Shown here: in pieces, positions 18,462 to 28,399 of the stretch
Position numbering within the stretch: the first letter of the stretch is position 1
How the letters are laid out: the number at the start of each line of letters is the position of its first letter
NCBI RefSeq assembly: GCF_013214175.1
Contig: NZ_JABSPA010000005.1
Location: 62,001-126,000, forward strand
DNA length: 64,000 bases
Direction of reading: 5' to 3'
Source of the DNA: Colwellia sp.
GTDB taxonomy: Bacteria; Pseudomonadota; Gammaproteobacteria; Enterobacterales; Alteromonadaceae
Position numbers and translations under genes: made by a program
The notes under the pieces: generated by a model
The model's input: the letters and a program-made list of their open reading frames with translations, nothing else
What the model was told of the DNA's origin: nothing
Database searches by the model: none

Positions 18462-20710
18462 ACGCTATTGAAAATGTCAGTCGTCGTGGTTTCTTAAAAG
18501 TTGCTGGTATTTCAACGGGTGCTTTTGTTTTAGGTATCAGCTTGCCTGTTGGTACGGCACAAGCCAAGTCATCGACCGGCGCACTCAGCCATGAATTAAA
18601 CTTCTTTGTCAGTATTGCCAGCGATTCTATGGTGACCTTAGTTTGTCATCGCAGTGAAATGGGACAAGGTATTCGCACCAGTGTGCCACAAATTATTGCC
18701 GAAGAGCTAGAAGCTGATTGGCATAAAGTAACGGTTGTACAAGCCAAAGCCGACGCAAAATACGGCTCACAAGGTACCGCAGGCTCAGCGTCTATTCGTA
18801 ATCATTTCACCAGCATTCGTCAAATAGGTGCTGTTGCCCGGGATATGCTTGAGCAAGCTGCCGCTAATATTTGGCAAGTGCCTCGTAGCGCTGTTAAAGC
18901 ACATAAACATTATGTTGTGCATAGCGCTACCGGTGAAAAAATTAGCTTTGGTGAGCTTGCCAGTCACGCCGCCAAACTAACCCCGCCTGATAGCAAAACC
19001 ATTAAATTAAAAGCGAATAGTGACTTTTCACTTATTGGTAAAGACGTCAAGTTAACCGACCTAGATGATATTGTTGCCGGTAAAGCGCAATACGCCCAAG
19101 ATATTCAACTGCCCGATATGCTCATTGCCACTATCGTCAGACCGCCTGTGGTTGGCGGTAAAGTGATCTCCTTTGATGCCAGTGAAGCCTTAAAAGTAAA
19201 AGGTGTGGTCAATGTTATCGCCCTCAAAACACGCAGCATTCCAGTAGGTATCAATCCTTTAGGTGGTGTCGCAGTATTAGCCAACAATACTTGGGCCGCT
19301 ATTGAAGGCCGTAAAAAACTAAAAATCAAATGGCAACTAGGTGACAAACAAAACCATAACAGCAATGAGTTTAGTAAACAGTTAGTCAAACAAGTGAATC
19401 AACAAGGTGAAACAGTTGCCAGTAAAGGCGATGTTTATAACCATCAATATAATGAAAATAATACCATAGCAGCAACCTACACTGTGCCTTACATTCACCA
19501 TGCACCAATGGAAACTCCAGCAGCGACCGCTGTTGTTAACGGTAAAAAGTGTACCATTTGGGCCGGCACTCAAAACCCTCAGTGGGCTAAGGGTACTGTT
19601 GCCCGTGAGTTAGGATTAGAAAAAGACGAACAAGACAATATTGAGCTTAATGTCACACTAATGGGCGGCGCTTTTGGTCGTAAGTCCAAGGCTGATTTTA
19701 TTGTTGAAGCGGTTGAACTAGCTAAGGCGAGCAAGCGTCCGGTAAAAGTCATTTGGAGTCGAGAAGATGATATTCAACATGGCTATTACCATTCAATTTC
19801 AGCCAATTACTGCAAAGCAGAATTAACAGCTAATGGCAGTGCCGATCATTGGATAAGTCGTAATGCTTACCCACCTATTGGTTGGTTGTGGAATGCCGAA
19901 GCTAAAGTTCCTAGTGATAATCAGCTAGCGCTTGGTTTTGGTGATATTCCCTTTGCCTTAAAAAATTTAAGCATCGAAAAACATGCGGTCGATTCTTTTG
20001 TTAGACCTGGCTGGGTTCGCTCAGTTGCCTGTATCAATAACGGCTTTGCTTTGGGTTCTTTTGTCGATGAATTAGCAGTAAAAGCAAAACTGCCCACCAG
20101 ACAGATGTGGCTCAATTTACTCGGTGCAGATCGTCATGTCGATCCAAATGACAATGGCTTCAAATACTCTAATTATAATTTAGACTTAGCTGCCCACCCA
20201 ATTGATACCAAACGCATGAAAGACCTAATCAACTTAATTAGTGATAAGGCAAAGGTTGAGCAAGAACTGCCAGAAAACCAAGGTTGGGGTATTAGCTTTT
20301 TACGTAGCTTTGGCTCTTTTGTTGCCGCAGCAACTAAGGTGGAAGTAGTTAACAATAAAGTCACCGTACTTGAAATGCATACCGCGGTAGATTGCGGCAT
20401 TGTGATTACCCCTGATAGGGTTAAAGCACAAATGGAAGGTGCTATGGTATTTGGTTTATCCATTGCTTTGATGGGTGAGATATCAGTAAAAGATGGCCAG
20501 GTACAGCAAAGTAACTTTCATGATTACCCGGTAGCACGTATTGGCCAAGTACCTGAAATGCATGTTCATATTGTTAAGTCTGACGCACCTCCGGGTGGTA
20601 TTGGTGAGCCCGGTGTACCACCAGTCGCGCCAAGTATCACAAATGCTATTTATCACGCCAGCAAAACACGTATTCGTGATTTACCTGTAAGCAAGGTCTT
20701 TACCGTTTAG
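18458..20710 (+). CDS. Molybdopterin-binding subunit, IorB-like, Tat-exported
   Basis: The 750-residue catalytic subunit belongs to the xanthine oxidase/aldehyde dehydrogenase family. A twin-arginine signal SRRGFLKVAG with a following hydrophobic stretch (about 8-36) predicts export of the folded enzyme with its small subunit. Cofactor-binding signatures include GQGIRTSVPQ, MGGAFGRKSK and the C-terminal GGIGEPGVPPVAPS, where the Glu is the expected catalytic base. Known relatives oxidise isoquinoline, nicotinate or aldehydes, and the substrate here cannot be inferred. It closes the four-gene operon with XdhC, MocA-like and the iron-sulfur subunit; AAGCAAGGAG precedes the ATG. Confidence 0.9.
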   Translation: MNAIENVSRRGFLKVAGISTGAFVLGISLPVGTAQAKSSTGALSHELNFFVSIASDSMVTLVCHRSEMGQGIRTSVPQIIAEELEADWHKVTVVQAKADAKYGSQGTAGSASIRNHFTSIRQIGAVARDMLEQAAANIWQVPRSAVKAHKHYVVHSATGEKISFGELASHAAKLTPPDSKTIKLKANSDFSLIGKDVKLTDLDDIVAGKAQYAQDIQLPDMLIATIVRPPVVGGKVISFDASEALKVKGVVNVIALKTRSIPVGINPLGGVAVLANNTWAAIEGRKKLKIKWQLGDKQNHNSNEFSKQLVKQVNQQGETVASKGDVYNHQYNENNTIAATYTVPYIHHAPMETPAATAVVNGKKCTIWAGTQNPQWAKGTVARELGLEKDEQDNIELNVTLMGGAFGRKSKADFIVEAVELAKASKRPVKVIWSREDDIQHGYYHSISANYCKAELTANGSADHWISRNAYPPIGWLWNAEAKVPSDNQLALGFGDIPFALKNLSIEKHAVDSFVRPGWVRSVACINNGFALGSFVDELAVKAKLPTRQMWLNLLGADRHVDPNDNGFKYSNYNLDLAAHPIDTKRMKDLINLISDKAKVEQELPENQGWGISFLRSFGSFVAAATKVEVVNNKVTVLEMHTAVDCGIVITPDRVKAQMEGAMVFGLSIALMGEISVKDGQVQQSNFHDYPVARIGQVPEMHVHIVKSDAPPGGIGEPGVPPVAPSITNAIYHASKTRIRDLPVSKVFTV

Positions 20711-20901
20711 AGCAATAAAAAGTGATGCTGCCAACTTATCATTTAGGGCAGCTATCAATTCAAAGCGGCTAAATAGAGTAACTGTATAATGTATATTTAA
20801 ACCCTTATTCTAAATGATAACTATTAAGATTATTGGTTATTTTGATTTGTGCTACCTTTAGTGTATTCAAGGTTGAATAATTTAAAATACGGAGATTCTT
20901 T

Positions 20902-22734
20902 ATGCCTTCCCAAACCCTATCACTTAGACGAAAACTACTCATCCTATTAGCAGCGGTTATTTTTGCATTGTTACTGCTGCTAACTACAACAAGTTATTTT
21001 AATAACCAAATAGGCCAGCTTAAAAAGCTAAAACATGATGTTCAACAATTAAAAATATATTCGCTGCAATTACGTCGTAATGAAAAAGATTTTATGCTTC
21101 GGAAAAAGTTGAAATATCTAGAAAAATTCAATAAAAATAATTTATTACTTGTTACCCTTTTAAAAGATATTGAGCAACAAAATACAAACATACATGCTGA
21201 TATTCAATTAACTCAACTAACAAACTTATTTTCGAGGTATAAAAACACATTCAGCCAACTAACTGAACTAATGGTAATTAAGGGCCTAGACAAAAACTCA
21301 GGACAATATGCCCAACTACGTAGTGCTACCCATGAATTAGAAAAAGCTTTCGCATCTCAAAGTGATTTAGCAAGCCAAGTAATTTTACTTACTATGCGTC
21401 GGCATGAAAAAGATTACATGCTTAGAAATAACGAAGAATATCTCACTAAGCTTGCCATCAGCATAACTGAATTAAAATCCCGCTTTCCCAATAACCTAAA
21501 CATAACCAATTTGATTAATAATTATCAAAATTCAATAAACTCCTATGCCGATATTAACCGTGAAATTGGTTTATCACCTACTCAAGGCCTTATCGGCGAT
21601 ATGCGCGCAGCAATACATAATGCAGAATCCTTATTACAAGTTTCTATCACTGATGCAACTGCATTCATAGAAAAAGAAGAGACCTTCGCCACGACTATAT
21701 CTTTTAGCTTGTTTATTATTATTTCAATTGCATTATCTGTCTTCATTTTTAAGTTAATAAACATTGTTATTTTGCCTATTAGAAATGCCGTCGCAAGCAT
21801 TGAAAATATTGTTAAAAGTAGGGATTTCTCCTTACAAATTCCGAAAGAAACAGATGATGAATTTGGCGAGGTAGTGGACGCCGTTAACCGTTTTATTAGA
21901 TTTACCGATAAAATGAATAAAGCCGTTAAAGACTTGCAAACGGTCAGTGTGCAAGTCGAACAAAATGCTCAACTGACCGAGGCTAACCTTATTGAACAAT
22001 CAGCCCAATGTGAGCAAGTATCTGCTGCGACCATAGAATTAGAAGCAAGTGCTCGGGAAGTGGCACAAAATATTCAGCTAACTACCGATACAGCACAAGA
22101 AATAGCAAAACATGTAACGCTCAATAAAACTCAACTTGATAAGTTAGCTTCATCATTATCTGGTAATGCCGATGAGCTGGTAAATTCTTCAGCGGATATC
22201 AGTTTACTAGAAAAAAAATGCCAATCCATCGGCGACTTTATTAATGAAATTAGAAGTATTGCCGAGCAAACAAATTTATTAGCACTTAATGCCGCAATTG
22301 AAGCGGCACGTGCTGGAGCACATGGCAGGGGTTTTTCAGTTGTCGCTGACGAAGTAAGGAACCTCGCCGACAGAACGCAATTATCAACAAGGCGAATAAC
22401 TGAAATTATTAATGAGCTGCAATTACTCACTAAACATGCCGTCACCAATGTTGAAAAGTGCAAAGATAACAGCCTTGCCAATCTTTCTAATATTGAGACT
22501 TCATGTATTACCCTATCTGATGTTATGAGTTATGTAGAAACCATAAATCAAATGACGGAAACTATTTCAGGATCGACACAGGAACAAACAGCTGCTATTC
22601 ACGAAATAGCCATGAGCATCACCTATATTAAAGACAAAAATACCGATTTATTAGGACAAGCAAAATCGAGTGTCTCTAATTGCTCATTAGCCAATGAAAA
22701 GACCTATAAATTACTATCACACAAGCTAAGTTAA
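20902..22734 (+). CDS. Methyl-accepting chemotaxis protein with helical bimodular sensor
   Basis: The 610-residue chemoreceptor has a membrane helix at about 10-30, a periplasmic all-helical sensor to about 265, a second helix at about 268-290, HAMP, and a cytoplasmic signalling coil. The sensor has two copies of a [20 protein letters not shown] motif (near 56 and 168), typical of the HBM domain known to bind TCA intermediates or similar small acids. The signalling tip is [18 protein letters not shown] followed by [18 protein letters not shown]. There is no C-terminal NWETF-type tether. The gene is solitary. Confidence 0.9.
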   Translation: MPSQTLSLRRKLLILLAAVIFALLLLLTTTSYFNNQIGQLKKLKHDVQQLKIYSLQLRRNEKDFMLRKKLKYLEKFNKNNLLLVTLLKDIEQQNTNIHADIQLTQLTNLFSRYKNTFSQLTELMVIKGLDKNSGQYAQLRSATHELEKAFASQSDLASQVILLTMRRHEKDYMLRNNEEYLTKLAISITELKSRFPNNLNITNLINNYQNSINSYADINREIGLSPTQGLIGDMRAAIHNAESLLQVSITDATAFIEKEETFATTISFSLFIIISIALSVFIFKLINIVILPIRNAVASIENIVKSRDFSLQIPKETDDEFGEVVDAVNRFIRFTDKMNKAVKDLQTVSVQVEQNAQLTEANLIEQSAQCEQVSAATIELEASAREVAQNIQLTTDTAQEIAKHVTLNKTQLDKLASSLSGNADELVNSSADISLLEKKCQSIGDFINEIRSIAEQTNLLALNAAIEAARAGAHGRGFSVVADEVRNLADRTQLSTRRITEIINELQLLTKHAVTNVEKCKDNSLANLSNIETSCITLSDVMSYVETINQMTETISGSTQEQTAAIHEIAMSITYIKDKNTDLLGQAKSSVSNCSLANEKTYKLLSHKLS

Positions 22735-22742
22735 TATACTGA

Positions 22743-22780
22743 TAAGCAACGATTAAACTATACGAAATAATCGTTGCTTA
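22743..22780. terminator. Long perfect inverted repeat between convergent genes
   Basis: TAAGCAACGATTA (22743-22755) is perfectly complementary to TAATCGTTGCTTA (22768-22780) around a 12-base loop. It lies between the stop codons of the chemoreceptor and the XRE gene. The T run is missing, so terminator function is inferred from stem strength and position. Confidence 0.6.
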
Positions 22781-22786
22781 TGAACG

Positions 22787-23524
22787 CTAACGGGGCAATT
22801 TAAACAAACGACGTTCTAAGACAAAGCCCATAATACCGCTAATCATTAACAGAACACCCAATACTTGCAACCAAGCGTTGATAGCTCTGGGTTGTTGTAA
22901 AGGCATGTCATGTTTTGATCTTTGGAATAAACGACTACCCCCTTCGACGGGCATCTCAAAATAGTAGCCTTTGTTTTCAGGGATTAGCTTTACCAGAATG
23001 TCACTACGCTGCGCCATAACAACTTTTTGCTGTCGCATAATTTCATCTTTCTCATTACGATCTTTAATATTAATGAGCGCGTGCCAGTTCTGGAAGATAT
23101 CACTTGGCTCTCCTGCCAACACCACGCCATATGAGCGATACTCATAAAGATTTTCATTAAAAACTTGTTTGCTATAACCAAGATAAAACAGGGTCACAGC
23201 AAAGACAATTAAACTACTGGCGATATAGAGTAAATTACGCTGTTGCTTTAGCTGCTTAACACTTGCTTGTTGATATAGTTGTTCGATATCAGCAATCACT
23301 AATAAGTTTTTCTTGATATAACTTTTCTCTAGCGGCTCAATCAGTTGTTCCGCTGTTAACGAAAATGCACTGAGTAACTTTCTAAAGACTTCATTAGAAG
23401 GCAGTGACTTATCATTTTCTAGTTTTGATAAATAAGATTGCTCGATACCGGCAAGTTCGGCTAGTTCCGGCTGACTTAGCGATTTTTCTGCACGTAATTT
23501 CTTTAACTGTTCACCTAATGTCAT
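22787..23524 (-). CDS. Membrane-anchored XRE-family regulator
   Basis: The 245-residue protein has an N-terminal Cro/C1 helix-turn-helix (about 5-60, SLSQPELAELAGIEQSYLSKLEND), a linker, a membrane helix near 98-118, a presumably periplasmic segment of about 100 residues, and a second helix near 215-235. Such one-component membrane regulators sense envelope signals and often control the transporter next door. It is divergent from the LolD/YbbA-like ABC operon across a 364-base gap, making that operon its likely target. I know no named family member. Confidence 0.75.
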   Translation of the reverse strand: MTLGEQLKKLRAEKSLSQPELAELAGIEQSYLSKLENDKSLPSNEVFRKLLSAFSLTAEQLIEPLEKSYIKKNLLVIADIEQLYQQASVKQLKQQRNLLYIASSLIVFAVTLFYLGYSKQVFNENLYEYRSYGVVLAGEPSDIFQNWHALINIKDRNEKDEIMRQQKVVMAQRSDILVKLIPENKGYYFEMPVEGGSRLFQRSKHDMPLQQPRAINAWLQVLGVLLMISGIMGFVLERRLFKLPR

Positions 23525-23888
23525 GGCTAATATCCCATATAATTTGATTAATACTTTATCTATAGAGTTATAAGTAAAGCGCCGGCCGCTGATTACTTTG
23601 TTTTACTACCAATTAGTAATAACTATAAATTTTTATTATTAACTGCCTAGTAGCTAAGGGTATTCTTAGTTATTCCAAAAGAAATAACTAGCTGAATATT
23701 TGGGAATATTGCCATATAGATAAGAATATCAACACTAGCCATGCATTAAGATATCAATACTCGCATCTAGATGCGATATAAAAACCTAACATGGGAAGTT
23801 TTGAAATAACATTTCACATTGATTTCACACCGACCCTTTTAACCTTGTTGTCACTAATGCGAACTGATGCAATTAAAGGCAACAAACC
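23525..23888. promoter_or_regulatory. Divergent control region with palindromes
   Basis: This region lies between the XRE gene and the ABC operon. It holds a perfect 16-bp palindrome TCGCATCTAGATGCGA (23761-23776), an AGTTATT/AATAACT inverted repeat near 23671-23692, and three scattered GAATAT(T) motifs at about 23692-23730. These are candidate operators for the XRE protein. TTTCACA repeats nearer the ABC start are listed separately. Confidence 0.45.
23812..23829 (+). promoter_or_regulatory. TTTCACA direct repeat, candidate OmpR-type site
   Basis: TTTCACA occurs at 23812 and again at 23823, exactly 11 bp apart with TTGA between. An 11-bp period of 7-mers on one helix face is the typical layout for OmpR/PhoB-family binding. 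The same pattern precedes the PfpI-regulator-kinase operon at 27162-27190. It lies 60-77 bp upstream of the ABC ATPase start. Confidence 0.5.
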
Positions 23889-24629
23889 ATGTCTAGTACT
23901 ACTCACTCCAGTAATATTCAAGCCAGCTATATTCAATTACGTAATATTAGCCAATCATTTGCGCTTAATGATACAAAGGTCACCTTATTCGAACAGCTAA
24001 ACCTCACCATAAGACAAGGGCAGTCGTACGCCATTATGGGACCATCCGGTGCGGGAAAGTCTAGCTTGCTGATGTTGATGTCAGGTTTAGAGCTACCTAG
24101 CTCAGGGCAAGGTGTTTATGTTAAAGACGGTGTCAAAGGTAAACAAGAGTCTAGTTTAGAAGCGCTACGACCGGATATTGGTTTTATCTTTCAGCAATTT
24201 CATTTACTGCCCGAGTTAACGGCGCTTAATAATGTAGCTTTGCCGCTAAAGTTACGTGGTGATAAAGAGGCTATTAGCAAAGCGAAAGTGATGTTGACAA
24301 AAGTAGGTTTGCAAGACCGTATTCACCATAACCCAAATGAACTCAGTGGCGGAGAACAGCAAAGAGTAGCTATTGCCAGAGCGTTAGTTTTTGAGCCTCG
24401 CTTTATTTTTGCCGATGAACCGACAGGTAATCTAGATGAAAAAAGTGCTGGAGATATTGCCAATATATTGCTCAATTGTTGTAAAGACAGCAATGCCGCT
24501 TTGATCATGGTGACTCACAGTCAGGTATTAGCCAATAAAGCCGAACATGTTTTTAACTTAACCCATGACGGCTTAACTCAGCTCAAAGGTTACAACACTA
24601 AAATAGGACACTTGGAGGCAGCATGTTAA
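23889..24629 (+). CDS. ABC transporter ATPase, LolD/YbbA-like
   Basis: The 246-residue ATPase has Walker [10 protein letters not shown] (near 52), Q-loop [13 protein letters not shown], signature [15 protein letters not shown], Walker [13 protein letters not shown] and H-loop VTHS. This set is typical of the MacB/LolD/YbbA group, whose complexes move lipoproteins, peptides or act in envelope stress rather than import solutes. Its gene overlaps the permease by seven bases, confirming a pair. A Shine-Dalgarno-like AAAGG lies eight bases before the ATG. Confidence 0.9.
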   Translation: MSSTTHSSNIQASYIQLRNISQSFALNDTKVTLFEQLNLTIRQGQSYAIMGPSGAGKSSLLMLMSGLELPSSGQGVYVKDGVKGKQESSLEALRPDIGFIFQQFHLLPELTALNNVALPLKLRGDKEAISKAKVMLTKVGLQDRIHHNPNELSGGEQQRVAIARALVFEPRFIFADEPTGNLDEKSAGDIANILLNCCKDSNAALIMVTHSQVLANKAEHVFNLTHDGLTQLKGYNTKIGHLEAAC

Positions 24630-27139
24630 TAACAAGTAGAGCCTTAATAGAAAGCAGAACCTTATTAGAAAGAACTAAATTGGCTTGGCAGTTTTATCGC
24701 CAGGAATACCATTTGCCACAGCAACGATTATTACGCTGGACACAAACGATATTGCTTATTTTTATGTTGGCGTTAACCCAATCGAGTTTTAGTGTTCAGC
24801 AGTATTTAACGCAAAATCTACAAGGATTATTAGGCGCCGATGCGAAAATAAGTCAGCGGCAACCTTTTACCAACCAACAGGTTAATGATTTATCTGAACA
24901 GGTAAAAGAATTGGTAGCAACGCAGCAAATTAAAATTAACTTCAGTCATCAAGACAGCTGGCAATATATTAGTTTAAAAGCAGTGGCTGATAGTTATCCC
25001 TTACAAGGAGAGTTGCTAACCGCGACTTCACTAGCTGGTAATACAGAGCAAAGTTTAACTGGTCCCAAACAAGGTGAAATTTGGTTTGATAGCCGCTTGT
25101 TCGCCAGTTTTAACCTAAAAACTGGCGATATTGTTCATATTGCCAAGCAAGAATTTGTCTTCACCAAGCTAATCAAACATGAGCCAGATAGATTAATGGC
25201 AGGCCATAATGTTGCTATGCGCGCCATGATAAATATTGCCGATATGGCAAAACTTAACTTTAGTGAAAACCTTATTAATTATCGTTATTTGTTAGCCCTT
25301 GATTCAACACAATTATCGTCCTTACAAGACTGGCAACAACAACATTTACCAGCAGCGCAACTTGTTCATAAACAAGGTAATCACCCACTGGCATTGTTTT
25401 GGCAACGCACAGAAAATTTTATTGGCCTAGCATCTATTATTTTATTCTTTATGGCGGCTATTGCCATTGAACAAATAGCATTAAAACACCAAAACAAAGA
25501 GCAATATTTTTCTGCTGTCTGTATGAGCTTAGGCGCATCAAAAAGCACGGGCATTGTCGTTTCAATATTGAAATGGTGCTTTTCCCTGTTGTTATTATTG
25601 CCTATTGCGCTACTTGCTGCTGCAGCTTGTCATTGGTTGATCATTCATTATTTAACTGACAATTTTCCAAATTTACAGTGGCAATGGCATTATGGTCTTA
25701 GCCTGAAAACCTTGGCTTTTATTAGTCTGATATTTGCTTTGTTTTACTTACCGGTTTGGTACTCATTACTTAATAGCAGTGTCGGTAAGTTATTTACTAG
25801 CGCAAAAAATACTGGCAGTAACTTTGGCCAAAAGCTGGTCTCTGTCGCGGTATTAGTGATAGTTGTTTTGGCTTACTCAGATAATGCTTTATTAACCATG
25901 ATGCTAGTAGGCGCAATGTTGGTGACCATAGTATTAATACTGCTATTAAGTTGGTTAGTATTAACCTTAGGAGAAAAATTTACGCAAAATTTATCAGGTT
26001 TATTACCCTTTGTATTTTTTATGATGAAACAACGTTTAGTCAGTAAAAGTACCCAAATTTTAGGTGTCGGGTTATCGGCGTTTTTATTGCTGTTTACCCT
26101 GATGTTAATGCATGATTTAGGCAAGACTATGTCATCTTATCAGCGACAGCATGATGGCAACTTAATGGTGTCGAAAGCAACCAATGATCAGCTGAGTTAC
26201 CTGAAAAACTGGGCCAGTGAACATAATATTATTATTCGTCAAAATAAAAGTTATATGCAAGCCAAGCTAATTGAAATTAATGAGCAATCACTGGCTGAGC
26301 ATACGGACAAACCAAGTGATAGTTTGGCCACTTTCTCCCGTGAAATTAGAATGCATTGGAATAACCAGCTGCCAAGTAATAATCGCCTTCTTTCGGGTAC
26401 TTGGTGGCAAGCTGATAGCGATAATTGGCAACAAGTATCGGTTGAGCAAGAAGTGCTGACCGATATGGGTCTGTCGTTAGGTGATGAATTAACTTTTATT
26501 ATCTCTGGCCAACGTTATAGCTTTATCATAACAGCCAGTCATGAGTTCAAACCAGGTAACGGCTCTATTACCTTTTGGATACAAATACCAACAGCAGCGA
26601 TCGCCCATATTCAAGCTAACCATTACAGCATGGCAAGCTTAGAAGTAAGTGAGCAACAGCAGCCACTGTTAGCTGAGTTATGGCAAAAATTTCCGACTCT
26701 GCGTATGGTGTCATTGCAGCAGATGACCGAGCGTTTCGACAATCTTTTAGCCATGATAACTAAGGTGATATCAGGCTTCTCAATGCTAATTATCTTACTG
26801 GCTGGCATCGTTATATTGGCGTCAATTAATGCGGTTGAAGCGAACGAGCAAAAGAAGAATAGTATTATTATGAGTTTTGGTTTTAATCGAATGACTTGTT
26901 TAAAACTTAATATTATTGAATGGCTTATTACGGCCATGATTGCTGCTGCTGGCGCAATAGTGGGTACTTACCTTGCTGGTTTACTCATTTATAAATCTCA
27001 ATTCTCGCTAAATTATCAACCAGACTTTGTTTGGCTGTTTGTCACCTTATTTATAATTTTAGCCAGTGTTACCTCACTCGGTATTATTGCCAGCAGAAAA
27101 AGCCTTAACAGCTCGATTAGACAACTAATGACAGAATAA
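24623..27139 (+). CDS. ABC transporter permease, YbbP/FtsX-like
   Basis: The 838-residue inner-membrane protein has an N-terminal helix (about 38-58), a large periplasmic domain (to about 260), helices at about 268-290, 316-345, 370-390 and 405-450, a second periplasmic region (about 505-700), and a final three-helix FtsX-type unit from about 708. This two-FtsX layout is that of YbbP, whose partner is YbbA. The ATG follows GGAGG by six bases and overlaps the ATPase gene. Substrate unknown; a mechanotransmission or lipoprotein/peptide export role is possible. Two MacB-type periplasmic domains are likely. Confidence 0.82.
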   Translation: MLITSRALIESRTLLERTKLAWQFYRQEYHLPQQRLLRWTQTILLIFMLALTQSSFSVQQYLTQNLQGLLGADAKISQRQPFTNQQVNDLSEQVKELVATQQIKINFSHQDSWQYISLKAVADSYPLQGELLTATSLAGNTEQSLTGPKQGEIWFDSRLFASFNLKTGDIVHIAKQEFVFTKLIKHEPDRLMAGHNVAMRAMINIADMAKLNFSENLINYRYLLALDSTQLSSLQDWQQQHLPAAQLVHKQGNHPLALFWQRTENFIGLASIILFFMAAIAIEQIALKHQNKEQYFSAVCMSLGASKSTGIVVSILKWCFSLLLLLPIALLAAAACHWLIIHYLTDNFPNLQWQWHYGLSLKTLAFISLIFALFYLPVWYSLLNSSVGKLFTSAKNTGSNFGQKLVSVAVLVIVVLAYSDNALLTMMLVGAMLVTIVLILLLSWLVLTLGEKFTQNLSGLLPFVFFMMKQRLVSKSTQILGVGLSAFLLLFTLMLMHDLGKTMSSYQRQHDGNLMVSKATNDQLSYLKNWASEHNIIIRQNKSYMQAKLIEINEQSLAEHTDKPSDSLATFSREIRMHWNNQLPSNNRLLSGTWWQADSDNWQQVSVEQEVLTDMGLSLGDELTFIISGQRYSFIITASHEFKPGNGSITFWIQIPTAAIAHIQANHYSMASLEVSEQQQPLLAELWQKFPTLRMVSLQQMTERFDNLLAMITKVISGFSMLIILLAGIVILASINAVEANEQKKNSIIMSFGFNRMTCLKLNIIEWLITAMIAAAGAIVGTYLAGLLIYKSQFSLNYQPDFVWLFVTLFIILASVTSLGIIASRKSLNSSIRQLMTE

Positions 27140-27161
27140 ATAATTATTATATTCCCGAGCA

Positions 27162-27190
27162 TTTCACACTTGTTTCACATTGATTTTGAC
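27162..27190 (+). promoter_or_regulatory. TTTCACA triple direct repeat, candidate OmpR-type site
   Basis: TTTCACA at 27162, TTTCACA at 27173 and the degenerate TTTTGAC at 27184 are each 11 bp apart. The last overlaps TTGACA (27186-27191), a good -35 box. Placement suggests control of the PfpI-regulator-kinase operon, probably by its own response regulator. Confidence 0.5.
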
Positions 27191-27233
27191 ATGCTAAGCG
27201 CAACTAATAAATGGATAGATAAGCGAGACGGCA

Positions 27234-28370
27234 ATGAAAAATCGTAAACAACAAATGAATAACCTGACTACTTTTAAGTTAAGCAGTTTGATACTAATCA
27301 TCCTAATGTTAATAACCCTGCAAGTTAGCGCTGCTTCGGTAAGTAAGAAGATTTTAATGGTGGTAAGTGGTTATGGCCAAGAGGATAAATCAGCCGGATA
27401 TGAATTTGATGAATTCTCTAAAGCCTATTTAGTTTTCAAAGCCAATGGCATTAGTGTTGATGTTGCCAGCGCGAAAGGCGGTATAGTTGAGGCCGGTAAA
27501 TACGACTCTAGCAAAGTGTACAATGCCAAGGCGCTGGCTGATAAAAGTATTATGGCTAAATTAGCCCATACCTTAGCCACGGGAGAGGTTGATGCCAGTA
27601 AATATAACGGTATTTTTATTGTTGGCGGTAAAGGCGCTATGTTTGACTTACCTAAAGATAAAGCGTTACAAACTTTAATTGCTGATATCTATCAACAACA
27701 AGGCTCAGTTGCCGCGGTATGTCATGGTCCAGCCGCCTTAGTAGATGTTAAGTTAAATGACGGCAGCTACCTAGTTGCTAACAAAGCTATTAATGGTTTT
27801 ACCAATGTGGAAGAACAGCTGTTTGGTAAAAAATGGTTAGCGAAATTTGATTTTCTGTTAGAAGACAAATTGATTGAGCGTGGTGGTAAGTTTCAAGCCA
27901 GTGATATTATGTTAAGTCACGTCGCTATTGATGGTCGCTTGATTACCGGACAAAACCCAAGTTCAACCGTGGGGGTAGCTAATGCTTTGGTAAACAGCCT
28001 AGGTATTAAAGCCGTTGTTACTGAGCAATACCAAGGTGACAAAACCTTAGCGCTAGTGGCTAAATTGTTAGCGGGTGATAAGACCGCATTAACCACCTTA
28101 AAAGAAAATCAAGCAGATTATCACTTACCGTTAGTGGGCATGTACGGTTTTTATTATCTAAAAGTGGCCGAAAGTAATAGTCAAATTGCCAATGCTTTAA
28201 TGCTAATGACAGCAGCACAAGCCGAAATGAATAATCCTATGTTAGATATGAAAATCGCCACAGCACAACAAAAGCTAGGCAAGGCCGAAATGGCAAAAAA
28301 CACCTTAGCTCAATTATTACTGGAAAAACCTGATTACCAACCAGCGAAAGATATGTTAAAAACACTATAG
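27234..28370 (+). CDS. Exported DJ-1/PfpI-family protein with helical C-terminal extension
   Basis: An N-terminal hydrophobic segment (about 18-34, ending VSAASV) looks like a Sec signal, so the protein is probably periplasmic. The DJ-1/PfpI domain (about 38-260) has the nucleophile elbow AAVCHGPAAL (Cys near 165), GKGAMFDLP, and an acidic residue in YEFDEFSKAY. The most similar members are Hsp31/glyoxalase-III-like proteins. The last 100 residues are helical with TPR-like spacing, an uncommon addition. Known family activities include glyoxalase/deglycase and chaperone function. It leads an operon with the response regulator and kinase. Confidence 0.8.
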   Translation: MKNRKQQMNNLTTFKLSSLILIILMLITLQVSAASVSKKILMVVSGYGQEDKSAGYEFDEFSKAYLVFKANGISVDVASAKGGIVEAGKYDSSKVYNAKALADKSIMAKLAHTLATGEVDASKYNGIFIVGGKGAMFDLPKDKALQTLIADIYQQQGSVAAVCHGPAALVDVKLNDGSYLVANKAINGFTNVEEQLFGKKWLAKFDFLLEDKLIERGGKFQASDIMLSHVAIDGRLITGQNPSSTVGVANALVNSLGIKAVVTEQYQGDKTLALVAKLLAGDKTALTTLKENQADYHLPLVGMYGFYYLKVAESNSQIANALMLMTAAQAEMNNPMLDMKIATAQQKLGKAEMAKNTLAQLLLEKPDYQPAKDMLKTL

Positions 28371-28399
28371 TAATTAATAACTAACTTGGCAGTAGCAAT

